Below the pieces are notes generated by a model. It searched no databases. It was not told where the DNA came from and saw only the letters and a program-made list of their open reading frames with translations. Source: JAUCQB01 sp964586235 (GTDB taxonomy: Bacteria; Planctomycetota; Phycisphaerae; UBA1845; PWPN01). Taken from it: a stretch of DNA of 64,000 bases. The DNA is taken from positions 1-64,000 of the forward strand of contig CAZPIO010000004.1 of assembly GCA_964586235.1 (NCBI GenBank), in the 5' to 3' direction. Shown here piece by piece: positions 51,635 to 58,966 of the stretch. The number at the start of each line of letters is the position of its first letter. Position 1 is the first letter of the stretch. The translations under genes and the position numbers were made by a program.

Positions 51635-52718
51635 CCGCGTCGAGCGACTCCCTCGCCCGGACCCCGATGTCAGCCGCTTGACGGCCGTTATGCGGCGGCA
51701 GCGGCCGGATCGTGTGCCCCTTCTGGAGCTGAAGCTCGACGAGGAGGTGCGAAGCGCACTGGCCGGCGAGCCCCTGGTGCCGTGGTGGACGGGCGCACCG
51801 GCCGATCAGCGACGGCATGCGGTGCGGCAATTCGTGAAGCTGATGCACCGGCTGGGCTACGATGCATTCTGGGTCCCCACGAACGTGCCGTTCGTTTTTC
51901 AGACGGACGCGACCGTGGACACCGCGCTGCTGAATCGCGGTGAACGCAGATGGCAGAGCGAGCACGGTGGTCCTATCCAGTCGCTGCACGATCTCGAGCG
52001 GTATCCCTGGCCGAAGCTCTCGGACATCGATTTTGGCCCGGCCGAGGAGATTGCCCGCGTCCTTCCCGACGGCATGGGCTGCATCGGCTTCTGTAACGGT
52101 GTCTTCGAGTGGAGCAGTTGGCTCATGGGCCTGGAATCGTTCGCCCTGGCCCTGCACGACCAGCCCGTTCTCGTGCGAGAGGTGGTGGATCGTGTCGGCA
52201 GCTTCATCTATCAGGTCTATGGGGTCTGGGTGCAGCGCGAGGAGATGGTCGCACTCTGGAGCGGTGATGACATGGGCTTCAAAACGGGCACGCTCATCGC
52301 CCCGGATCACCTGCGCGAACACATCCTCCCCTGGCACAGGCGTTACGCTGAGTTGGCCCACCGCCACGGCAAGGCCTACATCCTGCATTCCTGCGGTAAT
52401 CTCCGTGCGATCATGCCGGACCTGGCAGATGATGTGAGGATCGACGCCAAGCACAGCTTTGAGGATGTGATCGAGCCCGTCGAGGAGTTCCACCGGCAGT
52501 GGAGCGGTCGCGTGGCGGCTGTCGGCGGGGTGGACGTCGACCTGCTGGCCCGCGGAAGCGAGGAGGCCGTTATGCGCAGGACGCGGCAGATCCTCGAAGC
52601 GTGTGCACCACGGGGCGGGTACGCCGCCGGTTCGGGCAACACCGTGACCAACTACGTGCCCGTCGACAACTATCTGGCCATGGTCGAAACGATTCACCGA
52701 TTCAACGGCCGGCTGTAG
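51627..52718 (+). CDS. Uroporphyrinogen decarboxylase-like family protein (MtaA/CmuA/UroD type)
   Basis: A 363-residue UroD-fold TIM-barrel: RRQRPDRVPLLELKLDEE, WSGDDMGFKTGTLIAPDHLREHILPWHRRYAELAHRHGKAYILHSCGNLRAIMPDL and SFEDVIEPVEEFHRQWSGRVAAVGGVDVDLL. The HSCGN strand is the metal/substrate edge of the methyltransferase-like (MtaA) branch rather than true haem UroD, whose N-terminal Arg pair I do not find. Planctomycetes carry many such paralogues in sugar clusters with unknown substrates. It starts with TTG 51627, GGAG 9 bp upstream, overlapping the DapA-like stop by 8 bp. It is followed by the GH38 gene after 52 bp. Confidence 0.8.
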   Translation: MIDRVERLPRPDPDVSRLTAVMRRQRPDRVPLLELKLDEEVRSALAGEPLVPWWTGAPADQRRHAVRQFVKLMHRLGYDAFWVPTNVPFVFQTDATVDTALLNRGERRWQSEHGGPIQSLHDLERYPWPKLSDIDFGPAEEIARVLPDGMGCIGFCNGVFEWSSWLMGLESFALALHDQPVLVREVVDRVGSFIYQVYGVWVQREEMVALWSGDDMGFKTGTLIAPDHLREHILPWHRRYAELAHRHGKAYILHSCGNLRAIMPDLADDVRIDAKHSFEDVIEPVEEFHRQWSGRVAAVGGVDVDLLARGSEEAVMRRTRQILEACAPRGGYAAGSGNTVTNYVPVDNYLAMVETIHRFNGRL

Positions 52719-52770
52719 AGTGGAGTGAGGCATCGCCCAAATCGAGGCATCAAGCGGGAGGATACGACCC

Positions 52771-55467
52771 ATGTCCGATCAGAAGCGCACCGCGCACTAT
52801 GTGGCGAGCACTCACTGGGACCGCGAGTGGTATGAGCCGTTTCAGGACTACCGCTTCCGGCTCGTCAGGCTCATGGATGAGGTCCTGGACTTCATGCAGG
52901 TTGAGCCGGAGTTCAAGTACTTCCACACCGACGGCCAGGCGATCCTCATCGAGGACTACCTGGAGGCCAGGCCGGAGCGGGAGGCCCAGTTGCGGGCCCT
53001 GGCCGAGGCCGGCCGTCTGCGGATCGGCCCGTGGTACGTCATGCCCGATGAGTTCGTCATCTCGGGCGAGTCTCTCATCCGCAACCTGCAACTGGGGCTG
53101 GCCACCAGCAGCCGTTACGGCCGGCCGTCCCGCGTCGGATTCGTCTGCGACATGTTCGGCCACATCTCGCAGTTGCCGCAGATTCTTCGCGGTTTCGGTA
53201 TTGATAGCGCGTTCTTCTTCCGGGGAACCAACGACCGAACGCATGGGGCCGTCTGGCGATGGCAAGGGGCCGACGGCTCGGAGGTCATCGTCAACCGTTT
53301 CCCGCGCATTCATGGTTACACCGCGTACGCGTATCACGTGCGGAAGGTCATGTCGCTGGACGAGCCGTTCGACCTCGATTCAGCGACGGCCGAGCTTGTG
53401 CAGATGGTGCATCGCGAGAAGAACCGCCACAGCACGCCCTCGTTCCTGCTCTTCGACGGCTCCGATCACATCGAGATCGAGCCGCAGACGATCGAGCTTC
53501 TGCGTCGGGTCAACGACAGGCTCCAGGATGTCCGGATCATCCACTCGAATCTTGAGGCCTTCGTCGAGGACCTGCGGGCCCAGCAGGCCCACATCATCGA
53601 CGTGTTCAAGGGCGAGCTTCGCGATCCGGCCGAAGTCGGTGACGACGCGCTGCTCCTGCACGGCGTGTTGTCCAGCCGGATGTACCTCAAGCAGGCCAAC
53701 GCCCGCTGCGAAAACGAGCTCTGCCTGTGGGCTGAGCCGTTCGCTGCCTTCGCTGACCGGCTGGGCGAGCCGTATCCCCATCAGTTCCTGAACCTGGCCT
53801 GGCGAGACCTGATCACCAACCATGCTCATGACTCGATGTGCGGCTGCTCGCTCGACGCCGTGCACGAGGACATGATGGGCCGTTTCCGGCAGTCGTTGCA
53901 GATCTCACGCCACGTGGCGACCGATGCGCTGCGGCAGATCGCCCTGAGCGTCGAGCGGCCGGCGATGAGCGAGAAGGACTTCACTGTTGTTGCGTTCAAT
54001 CCCGGGGCGGATGACCTTGACGGCCCGGTGGATCTGACCCTTCGCTTCCCCGTCGATACCGATTCGCTGTTCCATGAGGGACTGGGCTACGAGCCGAAGG
54101 TGAGCTTCCGTCTTTATGATGCTGCCGGCACCGAACTGCCTTATCAGCTCGTCAACCAGCGATGGAATCGCCATGGTTTCCGCCGGCCTCTGAAGAAGTT
54201 TCCGGGTCCGGACGATCGGCACGAAGTGGACGTGAGCGTGCACCTCCGTATCCCGTCTTATGGATACACCACCCTTGTGTGTCGTCCGGCCGCCCGTGGA
54301 GAGCCGACAAGATACCCGGGTACGATGCTGGTCGATCCGCGTACGATCGAGAACGAGTACCTGCGCGTGCGCGTCCAGCCGAACGGGACGCTGTCTCTGC
54401 TGGACAAGCGAAGCAACCAGACATACGACGACCTGCTGATGTTCGAGGACTGCGCCGACATCGGCGACGGCTGGTACCACGGCCCTGCGGTCAACGACGA
54501 GGTGTTCAATTCGGGCGGTTGCGCGAGCGAGGTGGCGGTCGTCGCCAACGGGATCTGCAAGGCCACGCTGAAGGTGACGCTCAGACTCGATCTGCCGCGT
54601 TGTTTCCGCTTTGACCGCATGATGCGCAGTGAAGAGACGGCGCCGATGCGGATCACCAGCTTCGTGACGCTTCGACAGGAGACCGATCATGTCGAGGTGC
54701 ACACCGTGGTTGAGAACACGATCCGCGATCATCGGCTTCGGGTGCTCCTGCCGACCAGTGCGAAGGCGGACACCTATTTTGCCGACAGCGCGTTCGACGT
54801 GGTCGAACGGCCGATTGCTTTGCGGGCGGACAACGCCTCGTATCGCGAGATGGAGGTCGAGACGAAGCCCCAGTACACCTGGACGGCGGTCTGCGAAAGC
54901 GTGACTCAGGACCGCGGGTTGGCCGTGGTCAGCACAGGGCTGCCCGAGTCAGCGGTCTGCGATCTGCCGGGCCGGCCGATCGCCCTGACTCTGCTGCGAT
55001 CGTTTATCAAAGCCTTCATGACCGATGGCAATGAGGGCGGCCAGATGCAGGGCACGCACGAGTTCGACTACCTGCTTGTTCCACTCAACGGCTCGTTGCA
55101 GCAAGTCAGGCTCTGTCGGCTCGGACAGAGACTGGCCGCTCCGCCGAGATGTGTGCAGATCGAGCGGCGGGATCTGGCCAACGCCCCGAAAACCGCCTTG
55201 CCCGCAGGCCACTCATTCCTGAAGCTTAACTCCGGCCAGTCAGTTGTCACCGCTGTTCACATGCTCAAGGACCGGCAGGGGTGGCTTGTCCGTCTGTTCA
55301 ATCCGACTGACGAGACGATCACCGAGACGCTCGAATGCCCCCATCCCATTCGTTCGGCTGAGCATGTTGACCTGGAAGGCCGGCCGATTACCGCCCTGGC
55401 CGTTTCAGGCGGCCGGGTCTCGCTGTCCCTGGATCCCCGGCAGATCGTTACCCTGCGGCTCGCGTAG
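52771..55467 (+). CDS. GH38 alpha-mannosidase
   Basis: An 898-residue protein without a signal peptide, so cytoplasmic. Zinc ligands and catalytic residues of family GH38 are in place: His15 and Asp17 in STHWDREW, nucleophile Asp127 in VCDMFGHISQLPQ, and His351/His353 in NHAHDSMCGCS. The helical bundle (SLDAVHEDMMGRFRQSLQ) and beta-sandwich domains with LLPTSAKADTYFADSAFDVVERP, HEFDYLLVP and the C-terminal CPHPIRSAEHVDLEGRP follow. GH38 cleaves alpha-mannosides; some relatives process 2-O-glycerol mannosides. It ends the + operon that starts at the sialidase gene and overlaps the convergent symporter gene by 63 bp at the 3' ends. Confidence 0.92.
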   Translation: MSDQKRTAHYVASTHWDREWYEPFQDYRFRLVRLMDEVLDFMQVEPEFKYFHTDGQAILIEDYLEARPEREAQLRALAEAGRLRIGPWYVMPDEFVISGESLIRNLQLGLATSSRYGRPSRVGFVCDMFGHISQLPQILRGFGIDSAFFFRGTNDRTHGAVWRWQGADGSEVIVNRFPRIHGYTAYAYHVRKVMSLDEPFDLDSATAELVQMVHREKNRHSTPSFLLFDGSDHIEIEPQTIELLRRVNDRLQDVRIIHSNLEAFVEDLRAQQAHIIDVFKGELRDPAEVGDDALLLHGVLSSRMYLKQANARCENELCLWAEPFAAFADRLGEPYPHQFLNLAWRDLITNHAHDSMCGCSLDAVHEDMMGRFRQSLQISRHVATDALRQIALSVERPAMSEKDFTVVAFNPGADDLDGPVDLTLRFPVDTDSLFHEGLGYEPKVSFRLYDAAGTELPYQLVNQRWNRHGFRRPLKKFPGPDDRHEVDVSVHLRIPSYGYTTLVCRPAARGEPTRYPGTMLVDPRTIENEYLRVRVQPNGTLSLLDKRSNQTYDDLLMFEDCADIGDGWYHGPAVNDEVFNSGGCASEVAVVANGICKATLKVTLRLDLPRCFRFDRMMRSEETAPMRITSFVTLRQETDHVEVHTVVENTIRDHRLRVLLPTSAKADTYFADSAFDVVERPIALRADNASYREMEVETKPQYTWTAVCESVTQDRGLAVVSTGLPESAVCDLPGRPIALTLLRSFIKAFMTDGNEGGQMQGTHEFDYLLVPLNGSLQQVRLCRLGQRLAAPPRCVQIERRDLANAPKTALPAGHSFLKLNSGQSVVTAVHMLKDRQGWLVRLFNPTDETITETLECPHPIRSAEHVDLEGRPITALAVSGGRVSLSLDPRQIVTLRLA

Positions 55468-57012
55468 GCGGAGGTCCCACACCGTCAGGCCAGTCGAATC
55501 GCGCTTGCTCAGGTCCGGAAGGAGCAAGGACGCGATGTAGCCGACGGCGAACGAGGTGACATTCGAGCAGGTCGACAGCAGGAACGCATGGAACGGGAAC
55601 CGGTATACTTGCCAGGCTTTCGGAAGGGTGATCTGCGCGAGCTCCAGCAGCTTGTCGGAGGTGCCCCAGGCGGTAACCGCAACGCCGGCCGCCAGACCGA
55701 TGTACACCCCCAGGGCGTGCGCCCGCCGCACGAGGAAAGCCAGCAGGAAAATGCCGAACAGGCCGCCGGCCAGGATTGAGTAGACCGTATAGCTGAAATC
55801 CAGCGCCTCCTGCACGCCGAGCATAGCCAGTCCCGCCGTGGTCCCGAGTGCCCCCCAGAAGCAGGTCGCGATCTTCGACAGCCTCAGGAGATGCCGGTCA
55901 GAAGCATGCGGGCGCACGCGGCGATAGAAATCGTTGATGGACACGAGCGCCATGCTGTTCATGTTCGTGTCGAGACAGGACACCCCCGCGGCGCACATCG
56001 CCGCGAGAACCAAACCGACCATTCCCGTCGGCAGGCAGGTCATCACGAAGTAAGGGAACACCCGGGTGTGCTCCGCAGCGATCTCCGCGGGCAGACGGCC
56101 TGGATAGATCTGGTATCGCGAGTAGAGCAGCGTGCCGATGAACATGAAAAGCGTCCAGGTGAACAGGCAGCCGCAGGCCCCGATCCAGACTCCCTTTCTC
56201 GCTTCGTGTACCGACTTCACGGCCAGGTAACGCTGCACGGTTTCCTGGGTCGTCGAGTAGCCGGAGCTGAAGCCGAAGAGCCCCATGAGCATCATGACCA
56301 GAATCGTCGGCTCGCTCAGATCGAAAGAGAGGTGAGCCAGTCGGAACTTGTCCGCACTGGCGGCCATCTCGATCATGTTCACCGGCCCGCCCGCGGTGGT
56401 TGTCAGGAGAACCGCGGCGCTGACCAGGCCGCCCAGCAGCAGCACGCCGGTCTGCAGGACATCCGTGCAGATCACGGCTTCGATGCCGCCGAGCACCGTG
56501 TAACCGATGGTGATCACCCCCGTCACCAGGATGACCAGCCGGACATCCCAGCCTGTCATGGTCTGGATGGCCTTGGCCTCGAGGAAGACGATAAAACCCA
56601 TCCGGAACAGGTTGTTGAGGATGTACAGCGTGGCCGCGAAGGCACGCGCGGGATATCCAAAGCGTTTTTCGAGGTACTCGTAGGGGCCGGCGCGGACCGT
56701 CCGGCGGTAGAACGGGATCACCACCAGGGTGATAAAGAGCACGGCAACAGGCAGCATGAAACCCGGCAGCAGGTTGGTCCAGTCGTCGCCGAAGCCGTCC
56801 GCCGGGTATGCCAGGAACGTCGCCGTGCTGATCGCCCCGGCGAAAAGTGAGATACCCGCCGCCCAGCCGGGTACGGAACGGCCGCCCATGAAGTACTCCT
56901 CGGTACTTGTTTGGCGGCGCGCGAACACCAGGCCGATCAGGGCAACGAGTCCAAAATAGACGACGACGACGCCCCAGTCTATCCACGTCAGAGTTTTGGC
57001 TGCCTCTTCCAC
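55405..57012 (-). CDS. Sodium:solute symporter (SSS family)
   Basis: A 535-residue membrane protein with about 13 membrane helices. Family signs: TSTEEYFMGGRSVPGWAAGISLFAGAISTATFL (the SSS N-terminal motif), GGIEAVICTDVLQTGVLLLGGLVSAAVLL, GYSTTQETVQRYLAVKSVHEARKG and GVSCLDTNMNSMALVSINDFYRR. It takes up a sugar or sugar derivative with Na+; the substrate is not predictable. The start is GTG 57012, preceded by AAGAGG; a frame open to 57039 is less well supported. It lies downstream of the GntR/LacI regulator on the same strand, 251 bp apart, a gap in which I see no gene. Its last 63 bp overlap the GH38 gene on the other strand. Confidence 0.9.
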   Translation of the reverse strand: MEEAAKTLTWIDWGVVVVYFGLVALIGLVFARRQTSTEEYFMGGRSVPGWAAGISLFAGAISTATFLAYPADGFGDDWTNLLPGFMLPVAVLFITLVVIPFYRRTVRAGPYEYLEKRFGYPARAFAATLYILNNLFRMGFIVFLEAKAIQTMTGWDVRLVILVTGVITIGYTVLGGIEAVICTDVLQTGVLLLGGLVSAAVLLTTTAGGPVNMIEMAASADKFRLAHLSFDLSEPTILVMMLMGLFGFSSGYSTTQETVQRYLAVKSVHEARKGVWIGACGCLFTWTLFMFIGTLLYSRYQIYPGRLPAEIAAEHTRVFPYFVMTCLPTGMVGLVLAAMCAAGVSCLDTNMNSMALVSINDFYRRVRPHASDRHLLRLSKIATCFWGALGTTAGLAMLGVQEALDFSYTVYSILAGGLFGIFLLAFLVRRAHALGVYIGLAAGVAVTAWGTSDKLLELAQITLPKAWQVYRFPFHAFLLSTCSNVTSFAVGYIASLLLPDLSKRDSTGLTVWDLRLREPQGNDLPGIQGQRDPAA

Positions 57013-57263
57013 TGTAAACCTCTTCGAATCCGGAACCACAGCGCTCGACAGGCGGCGAGCATGCTAACCGCAGCGCAGGCCCGCAGGCAACACGGCGGGG
57101 GGCCTGCATCGCGCGATGGTCAACCCGATGGCTGAACCTGGCGGCTCGTCACGGAGTCGACCGCCTGTGCCTGACAGGCTGCCGATCAGCTCGTCTGACT
57201 GCATCCGGATTTGCGCGATCTCTTGAATCCGTTGACGTGCCGGTTGTCGTGCGTCGGCCGCCG

Positions 57264-58415
57264 TCACACCGAGGCCACGGACTGCCGCGGGATCAGATCG
57301 ACGTCGATGACTGCATGCTCGGGCTCGATATCGATCTTGGGCGTCTGCAGACGTCGCTCGAGCAGCTCCACCGCTTTCCTCCCGATCTCCGTCGGCCGCT
57401 GTGCGACCACGGTCACCGGAGGCGTTATCGCCCGTGTGATATCCGAGTCGTCGACGCAGATGATGGAGACATCCTTCGGGATGCGCAACCCCAGCTCGCG
57501 GCACGCCTCGAAAGCACCCCACGCCACGTAATCATTGAGCGCGAAAAACGCCAGGGGCGGCCGGCAGTCCTGCAGCAGGGGCAACACCGCCTCGTACCCC
57601 TCGAGCCACCGCTTGCCCTCCCGAATGCCGCGCTTCGAAGCCTCAGGGTCGATCCAGACCATGTGTTTGCGGGTTGGCTCGGTGTCGCCTGCGATCATGG
57701 CCCTCTCAAAGCCGCGGATTCTCGCTGCAATCGAGGTCATGACCGACGGTTGCCAGGTGATCATGAAAACCTGCCGGTGTCCGTGTTGGAGCAGGTATTC
57801 GGTGGCCAGGTAGCCGGCCTTCTCATGGTCCGACTCGACGAGATCGACCCTCAACCCCGGCACGCCGCGATCCACGAGCACGATGGTGTGTCCGGCGAGT
57901 TTGAGCTTTACGAGAGTCTCCAGATTGGCGTGGCCGCCGCTCGGCAGGATGATCGTCCCGCGCGCCCCGGAGTCGATCAGCCGGGTGAGGTTGCTGGCCT
58001 CGAGATCGTCGCTGAGGCGTGCGTCATAGATGAGCAGCTCCCAGCCGCGCTGCTGGCAGGCTTGCTCGATGCTGCGAGCGATCTGCATCTCGAACGCCCC
58101 GCCGATGTTGATGGTTGTCACGGCGATCGTCACGCGTTTCCCGGCCTTGCTCGGGAAGGAAGGATGGACAAAGGCTCCCACGTCGCGCACATGGTAAAGG
58201 CACCCCTCTCGCTCCAATACGCGGATCGCCTGTCGGATCGTGTTGGTGCTCACATTGAACTGGGTGGCGAGATCGCGGAGGGCAGGCAGTTTCACCCCGG
58301 CGATCAGTTGACCGTCGGTCATCTGCCGGCGCAACGCCTCCGTCACCGCACGGTAACGCGGAGCCCGGGGACGCCCGAGGACGTTGCGGTCGATCTTGCT
58401 CTGTCTGGCCTTCAT
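57264..58415 (-). CDS. GntR/LacI-type sugar-responsive repressor (AraR-like)
   Basis: A 383-residue protein. Residues ~20-85 are a GntR winged helix (RYRAVTEALRRQMTDG, LPALRDLATQFNVSTNTIRQAIRVLEREGCLYHV), and residues 95-383 are a periplasmic-binding/LacI-type effector domain (TIAVTTINIGGAFEMQIARSIEQACQQRG, DLVESDHEKAGYLATEYLLQHGH, PLAFFALNDYVAWGAFEACRELGLRIPKDVSIICVDDS). This combination is the AraR type, usually a repressor released by a sugar. ATG 58415 sits 6 bp after a -10-like TATCCT, so the mRNA is probably leaderless. Two inverted operator-like arms lie immediately upstream, one between the -35 and -10 of its own promoter. It probably controls the divergent operon at 58967. Confidence 0.9.
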   Translation of the reverse strand: MKARQSKIDRNVLGRPRAPRYRAVTEALRRQMTDGQLIAGVKLPALRDLATQFNVSTNTIRQAIRVLEREGCLYHVRDVGAFVHPSFPSKAGKRVTIAVTTINIGGAFEMQIARSIEQACQQRGWELLIYDARLSDDLEASNLTRLIDSGARGTIILPSGGHANLETLVKLKLAGHTIVLVDRGVPGLRVDLVESDHEKAGYLATEYLLQHGHRQVFMITWQPSVMTSIAARIRGFERAMIAGDTEPTRKHMVWIDPEASKRGIREGKRWLEGYEAVLPLLQDCRPPLAFFALNDYVAWGAFEACRELGLRIPKDVSIICVDDSDITRAITPPVTVVAQRPTEIGRKAVELLERRLQTPKIDIEPEHAVIDVDLIPRQSVASV

Positions 58416-58421
58416 ACCTAT

Positions 58422-58450
58422 AGGATAATCACTTTGTGACAGCGATTCAA
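58422..58450 (-). promoter_or_regulatory. Regulator promoter (leaderless)
   Basis: On the minus strand: -35 TTGAAT (58445-58450), 17-bp spacer, -10 TATCCT (58422-58427). Transcription would begin at or one base before the ATG at 58415, leaving no room for a ribosome-binding site; none is present. The left operator arm lies inside the spacer. Confidence 0.55.
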
Positions 58451-58464
58451 GAGGAAACAAGTCG
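58429..58464. promoter_or_regulatory. Left operator-like arm
   Basis: TCACTTTGTGAC (58429-58440) followed, 9 bases on, by AGAGGAAACAAGTCG (58450-58464). The same two parts occur inverted at 58533-58570 (there TCACATTGTGAC and the complement of AGAGAAACAAGTCG). The TGTGAC half lies in the spacer of the regulator's promoter, so binding there should block it. Confidence 0.6.
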
Positions 58465-58532
58465 CTGTGAGAGCTCTTTGGTAGTACCTAAAGTATTGTT
58501 ATAGAACATGTTAAGGCCGATGAGGTGAAAAT

Positions 58533-58570
58533 CGACTTGTTTCTCTGAAAACGCGACGTCACATTGTGAC
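58533..58570. promoter_or_regulatory. Right operator-like arm (inverted copy)
   Basis: CGACTTGTTTCTCT (58533-58546) and GTCACATTGTGAC (58558-58570, an odd-centred perfect palindrome) mirror the left arm at 58429-58464 with a 68-base centre between the arms. A third CGACTTGT half-site is at 58591-58598. It ends 7 bases before the -35 of the promoter at 58578. Confidence 0.6.
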
Positions 58571-58577
58571 GCATCGG

Positions 58578-58606
58578 TTGAATCAGTTCACGACTTGTGG
58601 TATTTT
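58578..58606 (+). promoter_or_regulatory. Promoter of the operon starting at 58967
   Basis: -35 TTGAAT (58578-58583), 17-bp spacer, -10 TATTTT (58601-58606): the same -35 and spacer as the divergent regulator promoter. The transcript would have a ~350-nt leader before the GTG at 58967. A CGACTTGT half-site sits in the spacer. Confidence 0.5.
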
Positions 58607-58658
58607 AGTAGCGGCTCCGCTTCTGCCGACAGCACCTGCGGATGCCGAGGAGGGCCGG

Positions 58659-58793
58659 ATGGCATTTCACTTGGTGTGGTGTGTTGCGCGGATCGCATCT
58701 CGCGGTGCGGCGCCGGCGTCCCGCCAGGCACGGGCATTACCGGCAGGACGCCTGTGCCGCAAGTGCCGAAACCGCAGGATGCAGCAATCATGA
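58659..58793 (+). CDS. Possible 44-residue leader peptide
   Basis: The small frame starts at ATG 58659 with GAGGAGGG upstream and ends at TGA 58793; the following ATG at 58790 overlaps it (ATGA) and opens a 49-residue frame to 58939. The peptide MAFHLVWCVARIASRGAAP... has a basic C-terminus (LCRKCRNRR) and no recognised family. It lies in the ~350-nt leader of the operon at 58967. Good ribosome-binding spacing is the only evidence; it may be spurious. The rest of the leader shows nothing. Confidence 0.2.
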   Translation: MAFHLVWCVARIASRGAAPASRQARALPAGRLCRKCRNRRMQQS

Positions 58794-58966
58794 CTGACCA
58801 GACCAGTACCCCCCTCGACAACCGCAACGAGATGTCGCGTGATGATTCGAGCTGCCGGCGGCGGATGCGGATGAGCGTTGGCCATCTGCCTGACTGTGGC
58901 CGGTGTGTCCAAAACGTTGGCCGGCCGCCCGGAGGCTGATCGCGGGCCCAGAAAGGAGCGTCTCAG

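Noticed and set aside
58566..58793. 75-codon plus frame starting next to the right operator arm
   Set aside because: Its start would lie upstream of the -35 of the promoter; only the part from 58659 has a plausible ribosome-binding site.
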